A stretch of 54,395 nt of DNA from assembly GCA_016938875.1 (NCBI GenBank), contig JAFGTV010000011.1:1-54395 (forward strand), written 5' to 3'. The position numbers and the translations under genes are program-made. Origin of the DNA: Paracoccaceae bacterium. Lineage in GTDB: Bacteria > Pseudomonadota > Alphaproteobacteria > Rhodobacterales > Rhodobacteraceae. Position 1 is the first letter of the stretch. Every line of letters begins with the position of its first letter. This document shows, piece after piece, positions 39,959 to 49,155 of this stretch. Below the pieces are notes generated by a model, which ran no database searches, was not told the DNA's origin, and was given only the letters and a program-made list of their open reading frames with translations.

Positions 39959-41098
39959 CTACCGGTTCGCCATGAAGCGTTTGAGCCGCGCCAGCCCCTC
40001 GGTGATATCCTCGGTCGAGCGGGCATAGGAAAACCGCAGCGTCGTGGCCCCGCGCCCCGCGTCGAAATCCAGCCCCGGCGTGACCGCGACACCGGCCTTT
40101 TCCAGGATCTCGGCGGCCAGCGCCCGGCTGTCATCGGTCAGCCCGGACACGTCGGCATAGACATAGAACGCCCCGTCGGGCGGCGCGATCCGGTCAAAGC
40201 CCGCCTCGGGCAGACCCGCCAGCATCAGCGCGCGGTTGCGCCGATACACGGCCATGTTGGCCTCCAGCTCATCGGTGCACTCCATCGCGGCCAGCGCGAC
40301 CACCTGGCTGGCATGGGGCGGGCAGATAAAGAGGTTCTGGGCCAGACGTTCGATCCGGCGGATGTGATCCTCGGGGACCACCATCCAGCCGACGCGCCAG
40401 CCGGTCATCGAGAAATACTTGGAGAACGAGTTGATCACATAGCACTCGTCGGTGATCTGCAACGCGCTGACGGCCTTACGCTCGTATTCCACGCCGTGAT
40501 AGATCTCGTCCGAGATGAACGCCGCGCCGCGCGCCGCGCAGGCCTCGATCAGCGCGCTCAGCGCCTCGCGGTCCAGCATCGTGCCCGACGGGTTCGCCGG
40601 CGAGGCCACCAACAGCCCGTCCAGGTCGGCGGGCAGATCGGCGGGCACCGGTTGCAGGCGGTTTTCCGGCGCGGTCTCGATCATCACCGCCTCAAGGCCC
40701 ATCGCCTGAAGGATCGCCTTGTAGGACGGATAGCCCGGCATGCCGATTCCCACCCGCGCGCCGGGATCGAACAGCGAACAAAACGCCAGGATGAACCCGC
40801 TGGAGGATCCGGTGGTGATCACCACCCGCTCGGGGTTCAGATCGACGCCGTACCACTCGCCATACATCTGCGCGATGCGCGCGCGCAGCGCCGGCAGGCC
40901 CAGGCCGACCGTATAGCCCAGCGGGTCCTGCTCCATCGCGCGGGCCAGGGCGGCGCGGGCGGCGGCCGGCGCGGGGGTGCCGGGCTGGCCGACCTCCATG
41001 TGGATGATGCGCTGGCCCGCGGCCTCGGCGCGGGACGCGGCGGCCATCACGTCCATCACAATGAAGGGATCGACCCCGCCACGCCTTGAAACCTTCAT
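39959..41098 (-). CDS. PLP-dependent class I/II aminotransferase
   Basis: A 379-residue cytoplasmic aminotransferase of the aspartate-aminotransferase fold. The cofactor lysine is in SFSKYFSMTGWRVGW, with ASPANPSGTMLD (Asn contacting PLP) and the carboxylate-binding Arg near LRFSYAR. The substrate pair is not evident from the sequence. AAGGAGG precedes the ATG. It is coupled to rarD and divergent from the metalloprotease. Confidence 0.93.
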   Translation of the reverse strand: MKVSRRGGVDPFIVMDVMAAASRAEAAGQRIIHMEVGQPGTPAPAAARAALARAMEQDPLGYTVGLGLPALRARIAQMYGEWYGVDLNPERVVITTGSSSGFILAFCSLFDPGARVGIGMPGYPSYKAILQAMGLEAVMIETAPENRLQPVPADLPADLDGLLVASPANPSGTMLDREALSALIEACAARGAAFISDEIYHGVEYERKAVSALQITDECYVINSFSKYFSMTGWRVGWMVVPEDHIRRIERLAQNLFICPPHASQVVALAAMECTDELEANMAVYRRNRALMLAGLPEAGFDRIAPPDGAFYVYADVSGLTDDSRALAAEILEKAGVAVTPGLDFDAGRGATTLRFSYARSTEDITEGLARLKRFMANR

Positions 41099-41158
41099 GC
41101 CCGCCTCCTTAGGGTGCCCACCATGTGGGCTTTCTTCCAGCGCGGGGGCGCGGCGTCA

Positions 41159-42520
41159 ATGGCAGCTGAACGACACCCGGCCCGTTCGGTCCGGGCCGGG
41201 GCGGTGATGCTGGTCGTGCTGATGGCGCTGGCCCTGGGATCGGGACAGGCGCGCGCGGCCTCGTTGATCCGCGACGCCGAGATCGAATATGCCCTGCGCG
41301 AACTGACCCGCCCGGTCGCCACCGCCGCCGGGATCAGCCCCGGCGCGCTGCGGGTGCTGGTGATCAACGACAGCGCGCTCAACGCCTTTGTCGCGGATGG
41401 GCAGACGGTGTTGATCCATTCCGGCCTGCTGCTGCGGCTGGACCGCGCCGAAGAGGTGCAGGCCGTCATCGCCCATGAATTGGCCCATATCGCCAACGGC
41501 CATCTCACCCGGCGCATGGCCAACCTGCGCGGCGCCCATTCCGCCGCCGCCATGGGTCTGGTGATGTCGATGGCCGTCGCGGCCAGCGGCAACCCAAAGG
41601 CCGGCGCGGGACTGGCGATGGGCACCTCGTCAGCGGCGCAGCGCGCGTTCCTGTCCCATACCCGCGCCGCAGAGGCCTCGGCCGACCAGGCGGGCGCGCG
41701 CTACATGGCCCGGGCGGGGATCGCCCCACAGGCGATGGTCGATGTGTTGGACCTGTTTCGCGGCCAAGAGGCGCTGAGCGCGGGGCGTCAGGATCCCTAT
41801 GTGCGTTCGCACCCGCTGACCGCCGATCGGCTGCGCGCGGTCAAGGGCTATGCCACGGCCTATGCCGATCAGGCCCGCGAAAACCCCGATGCCGCGTATT
41901 GGTTCGCCCGCGCCAAGGGCAAGCTGGGCGCCTTTTTGCAAAGCCCGCGCTATACCCTGCGCAAGGTGCCGGCGCGCGACACCTCGTCGGTGGCCCTGAT
42001 GCGGCGCGCGATCGCCTATCACCGCACCCCCGACCCCGACAAGGCGCTGGCCGAGATGCGCAAGCTGGAAGCCGCCCGCCCCAACGACGCCTTTGTGCAA
42101 GAGCTCAAGGGGCAGATCCTGCTGGAATCGCGCCGCTTTGGACCCGCCGTCACCGCCTATCGCCGCGCGGTCGATCTGGCCCCGTCAGAGCCGTTGATCC
42201 TGGCGGGCTATGGCCGTGCGCTGTTGGCGCTGAATACCCCCGACGGCAACCGCCGCGCCCTGGCCGCATTGGAAAAGGCGCGCGACCGCGACCCGCGCGA
42301 CCCGCGCATGCTGCGCGATCTGGGGGTGGCCTATGCCCGGGCCGGCCAGAACGGCATGGCCTCGGTCGCGACGGCCGAACGCTATGCGGTGATGGGCCAG
42401 ATGAAGACCGCCGCCCTGCATGCCGAGCGCGCCTCGGGGATGGTGCCGCGTGGCGCGCCGGGATGGCTGCGCGCCCAGGACGTGCTGGCGGCGGCGCAGA
42501 TCGCCATGGCCCGCAAATGA
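41159..42520 (+). CDS. BepA-like M48 metalloprotease with TPR repeats
   Basis: A 453-residue secreted protease. A signal peptide runs to about residue 34 (VMLVVLMALALGSGQARA). The zinc site is HELAH at residues 106-110, with a third ligand in the RAAEASADQAG segment. The C-terminal third is made of tetratricopeptide repeats (for example LKGQILLESRRFGPAVTAYRRAVDLAP). BepA relatives police outer-membrane protein assembly. ATG 41159 gives a normal signal peptide; ATG 41123 with an AGGG upstream is a possible alternative. Four-base overlap with the next gene. Confidence 0.9.
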   Translation: MAAERHPARSVRAGAVMLVVLMALALGSGQARAASLIRDAEIEYALRELTRPVATAAGISPGALRVLVINDSALNAFVADGQTVLIHSGLLLRLDRAEEVQAVIAHELAHIANGHLTRRMANLRGAHSAAAMGLVMSMAVAASGNPKAGAGLAMGTSSAAQRAFLSHTRAAEASADQAGARYMARAGIAPQAMVDVLDLFRGQEALSAGRQDPYVRSHPLTADRLRAVKGYATAYADQARENPDAAYWFARAKGKLGAFLQSPRYTLRKVPARDTSSVALMRRAIAYHRTPDPDKALAEMRKLEAARPNDAFVQELKGQILLESRRFGPAVTAYRRAVDLAPSEPLILAGYGRALLALNTPDGNRRALAALEKARDRDPRDPRMLRDLGVAYARAGQNGMASVATAERYAVMGQMKTAALHAERASGMVPRGAPGWLRAQDVLAAAQIAMARK

Positions 42521-43284
42521 GCCGGGCGTCACGGACGGGCGCCGCGCTGATCCTGGCGGGGGTGCTGGGCGGCGCACCCGCGCTGGCCCAGGACTGGCCC
42601 GATGCCGACCAGCGCGCGGCCCTGCATGCCGAGCTGCGCGCCTATCTGCTGGCGCATCCCGAAATCATCGCGAAAGCCCTGGCGCAGGCCGAAGCGCGGC
42701 GCAACGCCCGCCACATCGCCGACGATCTGGAGCGGCTGGACAGCAACCGTTCGGCGCTCTTTCACAACCCCGCCGATTGGACCGGCGGCAATCCCGCAGG
42801 CGACGTGACGCTGGTCAGCTTTATCGACTATGCCACCCCGGCCTCGGCCCGGGCGCTGGCCGCCGCAAGGGATCTGATCGCGCAGGATCCGGGCCTGCGG
42901 CTGGTGGTCAAGGAGGCCCCCCTGCCCGGCGATGACGCTGGCGCGCGCGCCGCCCGCTTTGCCCAGGCCGTGCTTCATGTCGCCGGACCCGACACCTATC
43001 TGCGGGCCCAGCAGGCGCTGTTCGCCGCGCCCGATTTCAGCCCCGACACGGTGACGCGAATCGCGCGCGATCTGGACCTCGACCCGGACGCGGTGCGCCA
43101 CCGCATGGACGCGCCCGAAACCGCCTCGGCCATCGCCGCCACCCAGGCTCTGGCCCGCGCGCTGGATCTGGGACCGGCCCCCGCCCATGTGCTGGAGCGC
43201 ACGCTGGTGCGCGGCGACGTGCCCACGGTGGCGCTGGCGCGCATCGTCGCGGCCATGCGCCGCAAGATCCAGCCCCGGAACTGA
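42517..43284 (+). CDS. DsbA-fold protein lacking all cysteines
   Basis: A 255-residue secreted protein (signal peptide ends APALA). It aligns along its length with the DsbA-like protein encoded just downstream: AELRAYLLAHPEIIAKAL with AEVRAYLMDNPEVLMEAI, and GGNPAGDVTLVSFIDY with GGNPEGDITLVEFTDY. Where the partner has CTYC this protein has ATPA (residues 106-109), and I find no cysteine anywhere. It cannot be a disulfide oxidoreductase and is likely a binding or scaffold version. It is co-translated with the BepA-like protease. Confidence 0.85.
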   Translation: MSRASRTGAALILAGVLGGAPALAQDWPDADQRAALHAELRAYLLAHPEIIAKALAQAEARRNARHIADDLERLDSNRSALFHNPADWTGGNPAGDVTLVSFIDYATPASARALAAARDLIAQDPGLRLVVKEAPLPGDDAGARAARFAQAVLHVAGPDTYLRAQQALFAAPDFSPDTVTRIARDLDLDPDAVRHRMDAPETASAIAATQALARALDLGPAPAHVLERTLVRGDVPTVALARIVAAMRRKIQPRN

Positions 43285-43386
43285 CGCCGGGCGACACTTG
43301 CCCATTGGCCCCGGGCACAGGATATGATGGAACAGGCACACCCGCGCCCACGACCTTGGGCCCGAGAAAAATGGAGAGACACCTTG

Positions 43387-44133
43387 ATGACACGTACCTT
43401 TACCGCCGCGCTGCTGGCCTTGGGCCTGGCCACCCCGGCCCTGGCCTTTGACATTTCCGCCATGAGCCCGGCCGAGCGCGACACCTTTCGCGCCGAGGTG
43501 CGGGCCTATCTGATGGACAACCCCGAGGTGTTGATGGAGGCCATCGGCGTGCTGGAACAGCGCCAGGCCGCCGCCCAGGCCAGCAACGACGAAACCTTGG
43601 TCCAGGTGAATGCCGAGGATCTGTTCCAGGACGACCACTCCTGGGTGGGGGGCAACCCCGAGGGCGATATCACCCTGGTCGAGTTCACCGATTACCGCTG
43701 TACCTATTGCCGCAAGGCCCATGACGAGGTGGCAGAACTGGTCAAGAGCGATGGAAATATCCGCTTTATCGTCAAGGAATTCCCGATCCTGGGCGAGCAA
43801 TCGGTGATCTCCTCGAAATTCGCGATCGCGACGCTGCAAGTGGCTGGCGACGCAGCCTATGCCAAGGTCAGCGACGCGCTGATCACCTTTCGCGGCAACC
43901 TGACGCCGGACAGCCTGGGCCGGCTGGCGACATCGCTGGACCTGGACGCCGACGCGATCCTGGCCCGGATGGACGCGCCCGAGGTGGCCGCGGTGATCGA
44001 GGCAAACCACGCGCTGGCCCAGCGCATGCAGATCTCGGGCACGCCGACCTTTGTGCTGGATGGGCAGATGCTGCGTGGCTATGTCCCGCTGGATGGCATG
44101 CGCCAGATCGTGGCCCAGGTCCGCGCGGACTGA
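43387..44133 (+). CDS. DsbA family periplasmic disulfide oxidoreductase
   Basis: A 248-residue secreted thioredoxin-fold protein with a signal peptide ending ATPALA. The active site is Cys105-Thr-Tyr-Cys108 in EFTDYRCTYCRKAH, and the cis-proline loop is SGTPTFVLDGQMLRGYVP. The layout (helical N-terminal extension before the thioredoxin strand) is that of the DSBA-like/Com1 group. GGAGA precedes the ATG. It sits 102 bases after the cysteine-less paralogue. Confidence 0.95.
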   Translation: MTRTFTAALLALGLATPALAFDISAMSPAERDTFRAEVRAYLMDNPEVLMEAIGVLEQRQAAAQASNDETLVQVNAEDLFQDDHSWVGGNPEGDITLVEFTDYRCTYCRKAHDEVAELVKSDGNIRFIVKEFPILGEQSVISSKFAIATLQVAGDAAYAKVSDALITFRGNLTPDSLGRLATSLDLDADAILARMDAPEVAAVIEANHALAQRMQISGTPTFVLDGQMLRGYVPLDGMRQIVAQVRAD

Positions 44134-44167
44134 ACGTCCCCGCCCCGGGCCCTCGACCCGGCCCGAA

Positions 44168-44199
44168 CGAAAAACGCGCGTCCCAAGGGGCGCGCGTTT
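44168..44199 (-). terminator. Bidirectional intrinsic terminator between dsbA-like and ispG genes
   Basis: AAACGCGCG (44172-44180) pairs with CGCGCGTTT (44191-44199). Read on the minus strand the stem ends in TTTTTCG, a good ispG terminator; on the plus strand only TTT follows. Confidence 0.75.
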
Positions 44200-44223
44200 C
44201 GGTTTGGCGATGTCGTGGATCGG

Positions 44224-45369
44224 TTACTGCGCGGCCTGGGTCTCGGCGGCCTCGGCGGCGGCGGTGGCGGCCTCGATCTCGGCGGCCTTTTTCTCAACCT
44301 CTTCGACGATCCGCTCCAGCATCTCTTCGTTCGAGACACGGTGATCCTGTTTGCCGGCCAGATAGACCATGCCGTTGCCGTTGCCCCCGCCGGTAAACCC
44401 GACATCGGTCATCAGCGCCTCGCCCGGCCCGTTCACCACGCAGCCGATGATCGACAGGCTCATCGGGGTCTTGATGTGTTCCAACCGCTTTTCCAGCGCC
44501 TCGACGGTCTTGATCACGTCAAAGCCCTGACGCGCGCAGGACGGGCAAGAGATGATGTTGACGCCCCGGTGCCGCAGGCCCAGGGATTTCAGGATCTCAT
44601 AGCCGACCTTCACCTCTTCGACCGGATCGGCCGAGAGCGAGACGCGAATCGTGTCGCCAATCCCCGACCACAGCAGGTTGCCCAGCCCGACGGCGGATTT
44701 GATCGTGCCCGACATCAGCCCCCCGGCCTCGGTGATGCCCAGGTGGATCGGGGCATCGGTGACCTCGGCAATGCCCTGGTAGGCAGCGGCGGCCAGGAAC
44801 ACGTCAGAGGCCTTTACGCTGATCTTGAACTCGTGGAAGTCGTTGTCTTCCAGGATGCGGATATGTTCCAGCGCGCTTTCGACCATCGCCTCGGGGCACG
44901 GCTCGCCGTATTTTTCCAGCAGGTGCTTTTCCAGGCTGCCGGCATTCACCCCGATGCGCATCGAGCAGCCGTGATCCCGCGCGGCCTTGATGACCTCGCG
45001 CACGCGGGTCGCGTCGCCGATATTGCCGGGGTTGATCCGCAGACAGGCCGCGCCCGCCTCTGCCGCCTCGATCCCGCGTTTATAGTGGAAATGGATGTCG
45101 GCCACGATCGGCACCGGGCTTTCGGCGACGATGTGTTTCAGTGCGGCCGACGACTCGGCATCGGGCACCGACACGCGCACGATATCGACGCCGACATCGG
45201 CGGCGGCCTGGATCTGGGCCAGGGTGCCCTTGATGTCGGTGGTGACCGTGTTGGTCATGGTCTGCACCGAGATCGGGGCATCGCCCCCGACGGCCACCGG
45301 GCCGACCTGGATCTGACGGGATTTGCGGCGGTAGATATTGCGCCAGGGGCGCACAGCATTCAGCGACAT
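44224..45369 (-). CDS. ispG: 4-Hydroxy-3-methylbut-2-enyl diphosphate synthase IspG
   Basis: A 381-residue iron-sulfur enzyme of the MEP isoprenoid pathway, converting MEcPP to HMBPP. The cluster ligands lie in [11 protein letters not shown] and the later [10 protein letters not shown]. The N-terminal TIM-barrel half begins [20 protein letters not shown] with the hallmark VQTMTNT. ATG 45369 opens [17 protein letters not shown]; the longer frame is rejected. rodZ lies immediately upstream, the common pairing. A C-terminal tail rich in Glu and Ala ([15 protein letters not shown]) extends beyond the family core. Confidence 0.97.
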   Translation of the reverse strand: MSLNAVRPWRNIYRRKSRQIQVGPVAVGGDAPISVQTMTNTVTTDIKGTLAQIQAAADVGVDIVRVSVPDAESSAALKHIVAESPVPIVADIHFHYKRGIEAAEAGAACLRINPGNIGDATRVREVIKAARDHGCSMRIGVNAGSLEKHLLEKYGEPCPEAMVESALEHIRILEDNDFHEFKISVKASDVFLAAAAYQGIAEVTDAPIHLGITEAGGLMSGTIKSAVGLGNLLWSGIGDTIRVSLSADPVEEVKVGYEILKSLGLRHRGVNIISCPSCARQGFDVIKTVEALEKRLEHIKTPMSLSIIGCVVNGPGEALMTDVGFTGGGNGNGMVYLAGKQDHRVSNEEMLERIVEEVEKKAAEIEAATAAAEAAETQAAQ

Positions 45370-45455
45370 GGGGAACCTGCCTGGGGCTGGTGAATTCGCG
45401 TTTTGAATAAAGGATTTCTCGGCCCGGTGCAACGCGCACCGACGCCGCGCCCACG

Positions 45456-46649
45456 CTATTGCGAAGTGTCGGTCCCCTCGGCCAGGGCCAGCGCCACGGC
45501 CAGGTCCGGGTCTGCGTCGATATCGGCCAGGTCGAACGCCCCGGTCAGTGCATCGGCCGACAGCACGATGTTCTTGGCCACCTGCGCGCCGGGGGCCGCG
45601 GGGCCATAGGTGCGCCCGTTCACCGCGAAATAGACCGATCCCGAATTGCCCGCCCGCAGGGTCGGCGGTTGCTCGGTGCGCGGCAGGACATAGCGTTCCC
45701 CCGCATCCAGGATCTTTTCGAAAAGCACCGTTCCATCAGGCGCGGACACCCGCACCCAGGCCGGACGCACCGCCAGCAAGGCCACCTCGGGCATGGTGTT
45801 CGCGGCCATCACCTGCACCGGCGCGGCCGGGTCGGATGGGACGGGCTCTGCCGGGCTGGCCTGGGCAAAGGTGCGGGCGGGGCGTTCGGACACCAACACC
45901 CCCATCTCGCCGGGATCCAGGGTCGCGATCGGCCCGTCACGGGCAACCATCACCGGACGGTCCAGCGCCTGCGGGCGATACAGGCGATCCAGCGCCTCGG
46001 GGCTGGGGGCCGCGGTCGGTGCCTCGGCCATCAGGGTCTGGGTGGCCGCACCCAGCGGATCGACATCGGCCATCAGCCCGGGCTGGTCGTCCAGCGGCGC
46101 CAGCTTGACCTGTTGGATTTGTTGCAGCACCGACCAGCCGCCATAGCCCAGCACCCCGATCAGCGCCAGCAACACCAGCGAAGAGCCGACCGCGCCGGGT
46201 TCGATCCGGGCCAGGAACGCCTCGCCGCGCGGCACGAAAATGGCATTGGGATCGGACAGCGGATCGCGCCCCTCGACCGGTTTTTTGCGGCGGCTGGGCG
46301 CGTTGGGGGCGGCGGCGGCGGCATCCATGCCGTGCACGGTGGCAAACTTGCCCTCGTCGCAGAACCTCCGATACGCCCAGTCGGGATCCAGCCCAAGGTA
46401 GCGCGCGTAAGAGCGCACGTAACCGGCGATAAAACCCGGCGTTTCAAAGGCGGTGGGATCGGTATTCTCGATGGCGGCGATATAGGTGGCGCGGATCTTC
46501 AATTCTCGCTGAACATCCAGCAGCGACTTGCCCAGGGTGGCCCGTTCACCGCGCATGAGATCACCTAGGCGCAATTCGAACGCGTCAAACCCTTTGGGTG
46601 TGTCCTGAGAGCCCTCAGCCGCACCACGCGGCTGCCTGCGCCTGATCAT
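45456..46649 (-). CDS. rodZ: RodZ-like cell-shape protein
   Basis: A 397-residue bitopic protein. The cytoplasmic part has a helix-turn-helix ([23 protein letters not shown], then [16 protein letters not shown]) that in RodZ binds MreB. One membrane helix follows ([16 protein letters not shown]). The periplasmic end holds the DUF4115 domain ([20 protein letters not shown] and [12 protein letters not shown]). ispG follows downstream, the classic neighbour. GGGGCGG precedes the ATG. Confidence 0.9.
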   Translation of the reverse strand: MIRRRQPRGAAEGSQDTPKGFDAFELRLGDLMRGERATLGKSLLDVQRELKIRATYIAAIENTDPTAFETPGFIAGYVRSYARYLGLDPDWAYRRFCDEGKFATVHGMDAAAAAPNAPSRRKKPVEGRDPLSDPNAIFVPRGEAFLARIEPGAVGSSLVLLALIGVLGYGGWSVLQQIQQVKLAPLDDQPGLMADVDPLGAATQTLMAEAPTAAPSPEALDRLYRPQALDRPVMVARDGPIATLDPGEMGVLVSERPARTFAQASPAEPVPSDPAAPVQVMAANTMPEVALLAVRPAWVRVSAPDGTVLFEKILDAGERYVLPRTEQPPTLRAGNSGSVYFAVNGRTYGPAAPGAQVAKNIVLSADALTGAFDLADIDADPDLAVALALAEGTDTSQ

Positions 46650-46686
46650 CCAAACCGCCCCGTGCTTGTTGTTGTTTCCCCAGGTA

Positions 46687-46714
46687 GGGCGGCGTCCCTA
46701 GGGAATCGCCGCCC
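46687..46714. repeat. Nested inverted repeat between hemA and rodZ
   Basis: GGGCGGCG and CGCCGCCC form an 8-base-pair outer stem; the enclosed loop holds a perfect TCCCTAGGGA palindrome. There is no T tract, so a simple terminator is not certain. It sits 53 bases past the hemA stop and 38 before the rodZ start. Confidence 0.5.
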
Positions 46715-46766
46715 CGCTGGTTTCAAACTATCACAAGCGCGGGAGCCATGCACCCGCAGATGGAAA

Positions 46767-47990
46767 TCAGGCCGTCATCTCGGCACGATTCAGCGCACAG
46801 TGCGACCACAGCTCGTCCATGGCGCGGATCAGGGCATCCATCTGGTCCGGGCCATGCACCGGCGAGGGGGTAAAGCGCAGCCGTTCAGTGCCACGCGGCA
46901 CGGTGGGGAAGTTGATCGGCTGAACGTAGATGCCCCACCCCTCCAGCAGCATGTCCGAGATACGCTTGGTGTGGACCGGATCGCCGACGATGACCGGGAC
47001 GATGTGGCTGCCGTGGTCGATGATCGGCATGCCCAGCCCCTTGAACCGGGCCTTGAGCACGCGGGCACGGTCCTGCTGTGCATCGCGCAGCGCCTGGTCG
47101 GTCTTGAGGTGACGCACCGAGGCCGCGGCACCGGCCGCAACCGCCGGCGGCAGCGACGTGGTAAAGATGAAGCCCGGCGCGTAAGAGCGCACCGCGTCAC
47201 ACATCTTGGCCGAGGCGGCGATGTAACCGCCATAGACGCCGTAAGCCTTGGCCAGGGTGCCGTTGATGATGTCGATGCGGTGCATCAGGTTGTCCCGCTC
47301 GGCCACGCCGGCGCCGCGGGGGCCGTACATGCCGACCGCGTGCACCTCGTCGATATAGGTCAGGGCGTTGAACTCGTCGGCCAGGTCGCAGATTTCCTCG
47401 ATCGGGCCAAAGTCGCCGTCCATCGAGTAAACCGATTCGAAGGCGATCAGGATCGGGCGACCCTTTTCTAGGCCTTCGAGGATCTCCCGCAGGTGGGCCA
47501 CGTCGTTGTGACGGAAGATGTGCTTTTCACAGCGGCCGCGGCGGATCCCCTGAATCATCGAGGCGTGGTTCAGCTCGTCCGAGACGATGATCAGATCCTT
47601 GAACAGAACCGGCAGCGTCGAGAGCGTCGCGTCGTTGGCGTTGTAGGCCGAAGTAAAGATCAGCGCGGCCTCTTTCTGGTGCAGATCGGCGATCTCGGCC
47701 TCGAGGCGCTTGTGATAGACCGTGGTGCCCGAGATGTTGCGCGTGCCGCCCGACCCGGCGCCGGTGGCGTCCAGCGCGTCATGCATCGCGGCCAGGACAT
47801 CGGGGTGTTGCCCCATGCCCAGATAGTCGTTGCCACACCAAACGGCGATGTCCATCTCGGACCCGTCCGGTTTGCTCCAGACTGCCTGGGGATAGGCGCC
47901 CTTGCGCCGTTCGATGTCGATAAAGGTGCGATAGCGCCCCTCTTCGTGCAGCCGGTTCAGGGCAGCGTCCAATCCTGCGGTGTAATCCAC
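46767..47990 (-). CDS. hemA: 5-Aminolevulinate synthase
   Basis: A 407-residue PLP enzyme of the C4 (Shemin) route: glycine plus succinyl-CoA gives 5-aminolevulinate, the first step to haem and, where made, bacteriochlorophyll. The cofactor lysine is Lys248 in [12 protein letters not shown]. The start reads [14 protein letters not shown] from a GTG at 47990 with AAGGAG eight bases upstream; the upstream frame with many Arg is not coding. An FNR-type box lies 398 bases upstream. Confidence 0.97.
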   Translation of the reverse strand: MDYTAGLDAALNRLHEEGRYRTFIDIERRKGAYPQAVWSKPDGSEMDIAVWCGNDYLGMGQHPDVLAAMHDALDATGAGSGGTRNISGTTVYHKRLEAEIADLHQKEAALIFTSAYNANDATLSTLPVLFKDLIIVSDELNHASMIQGIRRGRCEKHIFRHNDVAHLREILEGLEKGRPILIAFESVYSMDGDFGPIEEICDLADEFNALTYIDEVHAVGMYGPRGAGVAERDNLMHRIDIINGTLAKAYGVYGGYIAASAKMCDAVRSYAPGFIFTTSLPPAVAAGAAASVRHLKTDQALRDAQQDRARVLKARFKGLGMPIIDHGSHIVPVIVGDPVHTKRISDMLLEGWGIYVQPINFPTVPRGTERLRFTPSPVHGPDQMDALIRAMDELWSHCALNRAEMTA

Positions 47991-48438
47991 CAGGTCTCTC
48001 CTTCGTTCTCGGGCCTTGCGGCCGTGCTTGCCCCGGTGCGACCCCTGGTTGGTGGGGCTCGACCGGCCGGGGATTCCCCCGATTGCAGGGCTTCCGGGCC
48101 CCGATGACACCGTGCCGGATCGTCCCCCGCGGGGACCGCGCCGGCGGCGCCTCTCCACTCCATCGGTTTTTCATATTCGAAAAACGCCCGGCGATTAAGC
48201 ACGTTGTCACCTGAAAAACCAATTTTCTGCGATCCATCGCCGCAGTCCGGGCCGCTGGCGTTCCGATCGGAAACATATCCGACTGTGGAACGGCGGGGCT
48301 TGGGACAGGCGAGAATGGACCGGGAAACCGGATCCTGCGCGCGACTAACGTCAGCATCCTGTAAACCATTCAGCTTTGCGCATCGCCTTGATTTCGGTCA
48401 AAGACTGCGTCCCGCAGGGCGTGCAGGCAAAGCCCCGC
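47991..48438. promoter_or_regulatory. Long upstream region of hemA
   Basis: The 448-base non-coding stretch before hemA contains an FNR-type box (48388-48401), a perfect palindrome TTCCGATCGGAA (48261-48272), and an A/T-rich piece near 48165-48230 (TTTTTCATATTCGAAAAACG, GAAAAACCAATTTTC) that is a likely second promoter. I see no PpsR-type TGT-N12-ACA pair. This architecture suggests more than one promoter for hemA. Confidence 0.55.
48388..48401 (-). promoter_or_regulatory. FNR/FnrL-type box
   Basis: TTGATTTCGGTCAA (plus strand) matches TTGAT-N4-ATCAA at nine of ten defined positions. It lies 38 bases past the stop of the upstream gene and 397 bases before the hemA GTG. hemA is a known FnrL target in Rhodobacter sphaeroides. 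Confidence 0.65.
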
Positions 48439-49026
48439 CTAGTCGTCGGCCACCGCAAGCTGGCAGTCCGTCGCACCCTGCGTCGCGCAGGCCGCCAGCG
48501 CCGCCGGACCCGCGTCCGCGCCCTTTTGCACGGCCCATTTTCCGGTCCCTGGCGAGATCGCCAAGGCCTTTTCCCCACGGCCCCGGCCATAGTCCTCTTG
48601 CAGGGCCTCGGTGGCCGCCGCGCTCAGGCTCAGCGCACGGGGCTGCCAGCCCTCGGGGCGGATCTCGGCGGCGATCACGCAGGGTGCGCCGCCCTTGCGC
48701 GCCGAATCGCATCCCCTTAGCGCGGCGGCGCGCGCCGCGTCCGGGTCGTGAAAATTCTGCGCCGCAAGCGTCGCCTCGGACAGCAACCCCTCGGACGGGG
48801 CCATCGCGATGGCGCTGTAATAGGGCTGTTGCGCGGCGGCAAAGCGCAGCGCGGCGATGTCCTGCTCGCTCAGCCCGGGCACCGGGGCTATGACCACCTC
48901 GACCGCGTCGGATTTGAACACCAGCTCGCGCGCCGCCTTGCCGCTGACCGGTTCGGCCAGGGCCATGCCCGCCAGCCCCAGCGCGCCGCCCGCGCACATC
49001 GCCCGAAGTGTCCAGATCGCTTGCAT
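48439..49026 (-). CDS. Periplasmic protein upstream of hemA with two DUF4189-like repeats
   Basis: A 195-residue secreted protein; the signal peptide ends MALA. Two similar units follow: YSAIAMAPSEG...DPDAARAAALRGCDSARKGGAPCVIAAE and KALAISPGTGKWAVQKG...GPAALAACATQGATDCQLAV. Each has the order short strand, SPxxG, an Ala-rich helix and a Cys pair, as in DUF4189. Homologues are sometimes labelled 5-aminolevulinate synthase only because of their place beside hemA; nothing here is enzymatic for that reaction. AGGAGAGG precedes the ATG. Confidence 0.75.
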   Translation of the reverse strand: MQAIWTLRAMCAGGALGLAGMALAEPVSGKAARELVFKSDAVEVVIAPVPGLSEQDIAALRFAAAQQPYYSAIAMAPSEGLLSEATLAAQNFHDPDAARAAALRGCDSARKGGAPCVIAAEIRPEGWQPRALSLSAAATEALQEDYGRGRGEKALAISPGTGKWAVQKGADAGPAALAACATQGATDCQLAVADD

Positions 49027-49155
49027 GATGCCTCTCCTGCCGCTGTTGGTTGCGGGCCAGAGCCTAGCGCGCCCCCCGCCGCCCCGCCACCCCTCTGGAC
49101 AGCCCCGGCGCGCCTGCTAGGCTCCGCGCCGATCCACCCTGACCGGAGCTTTGCC

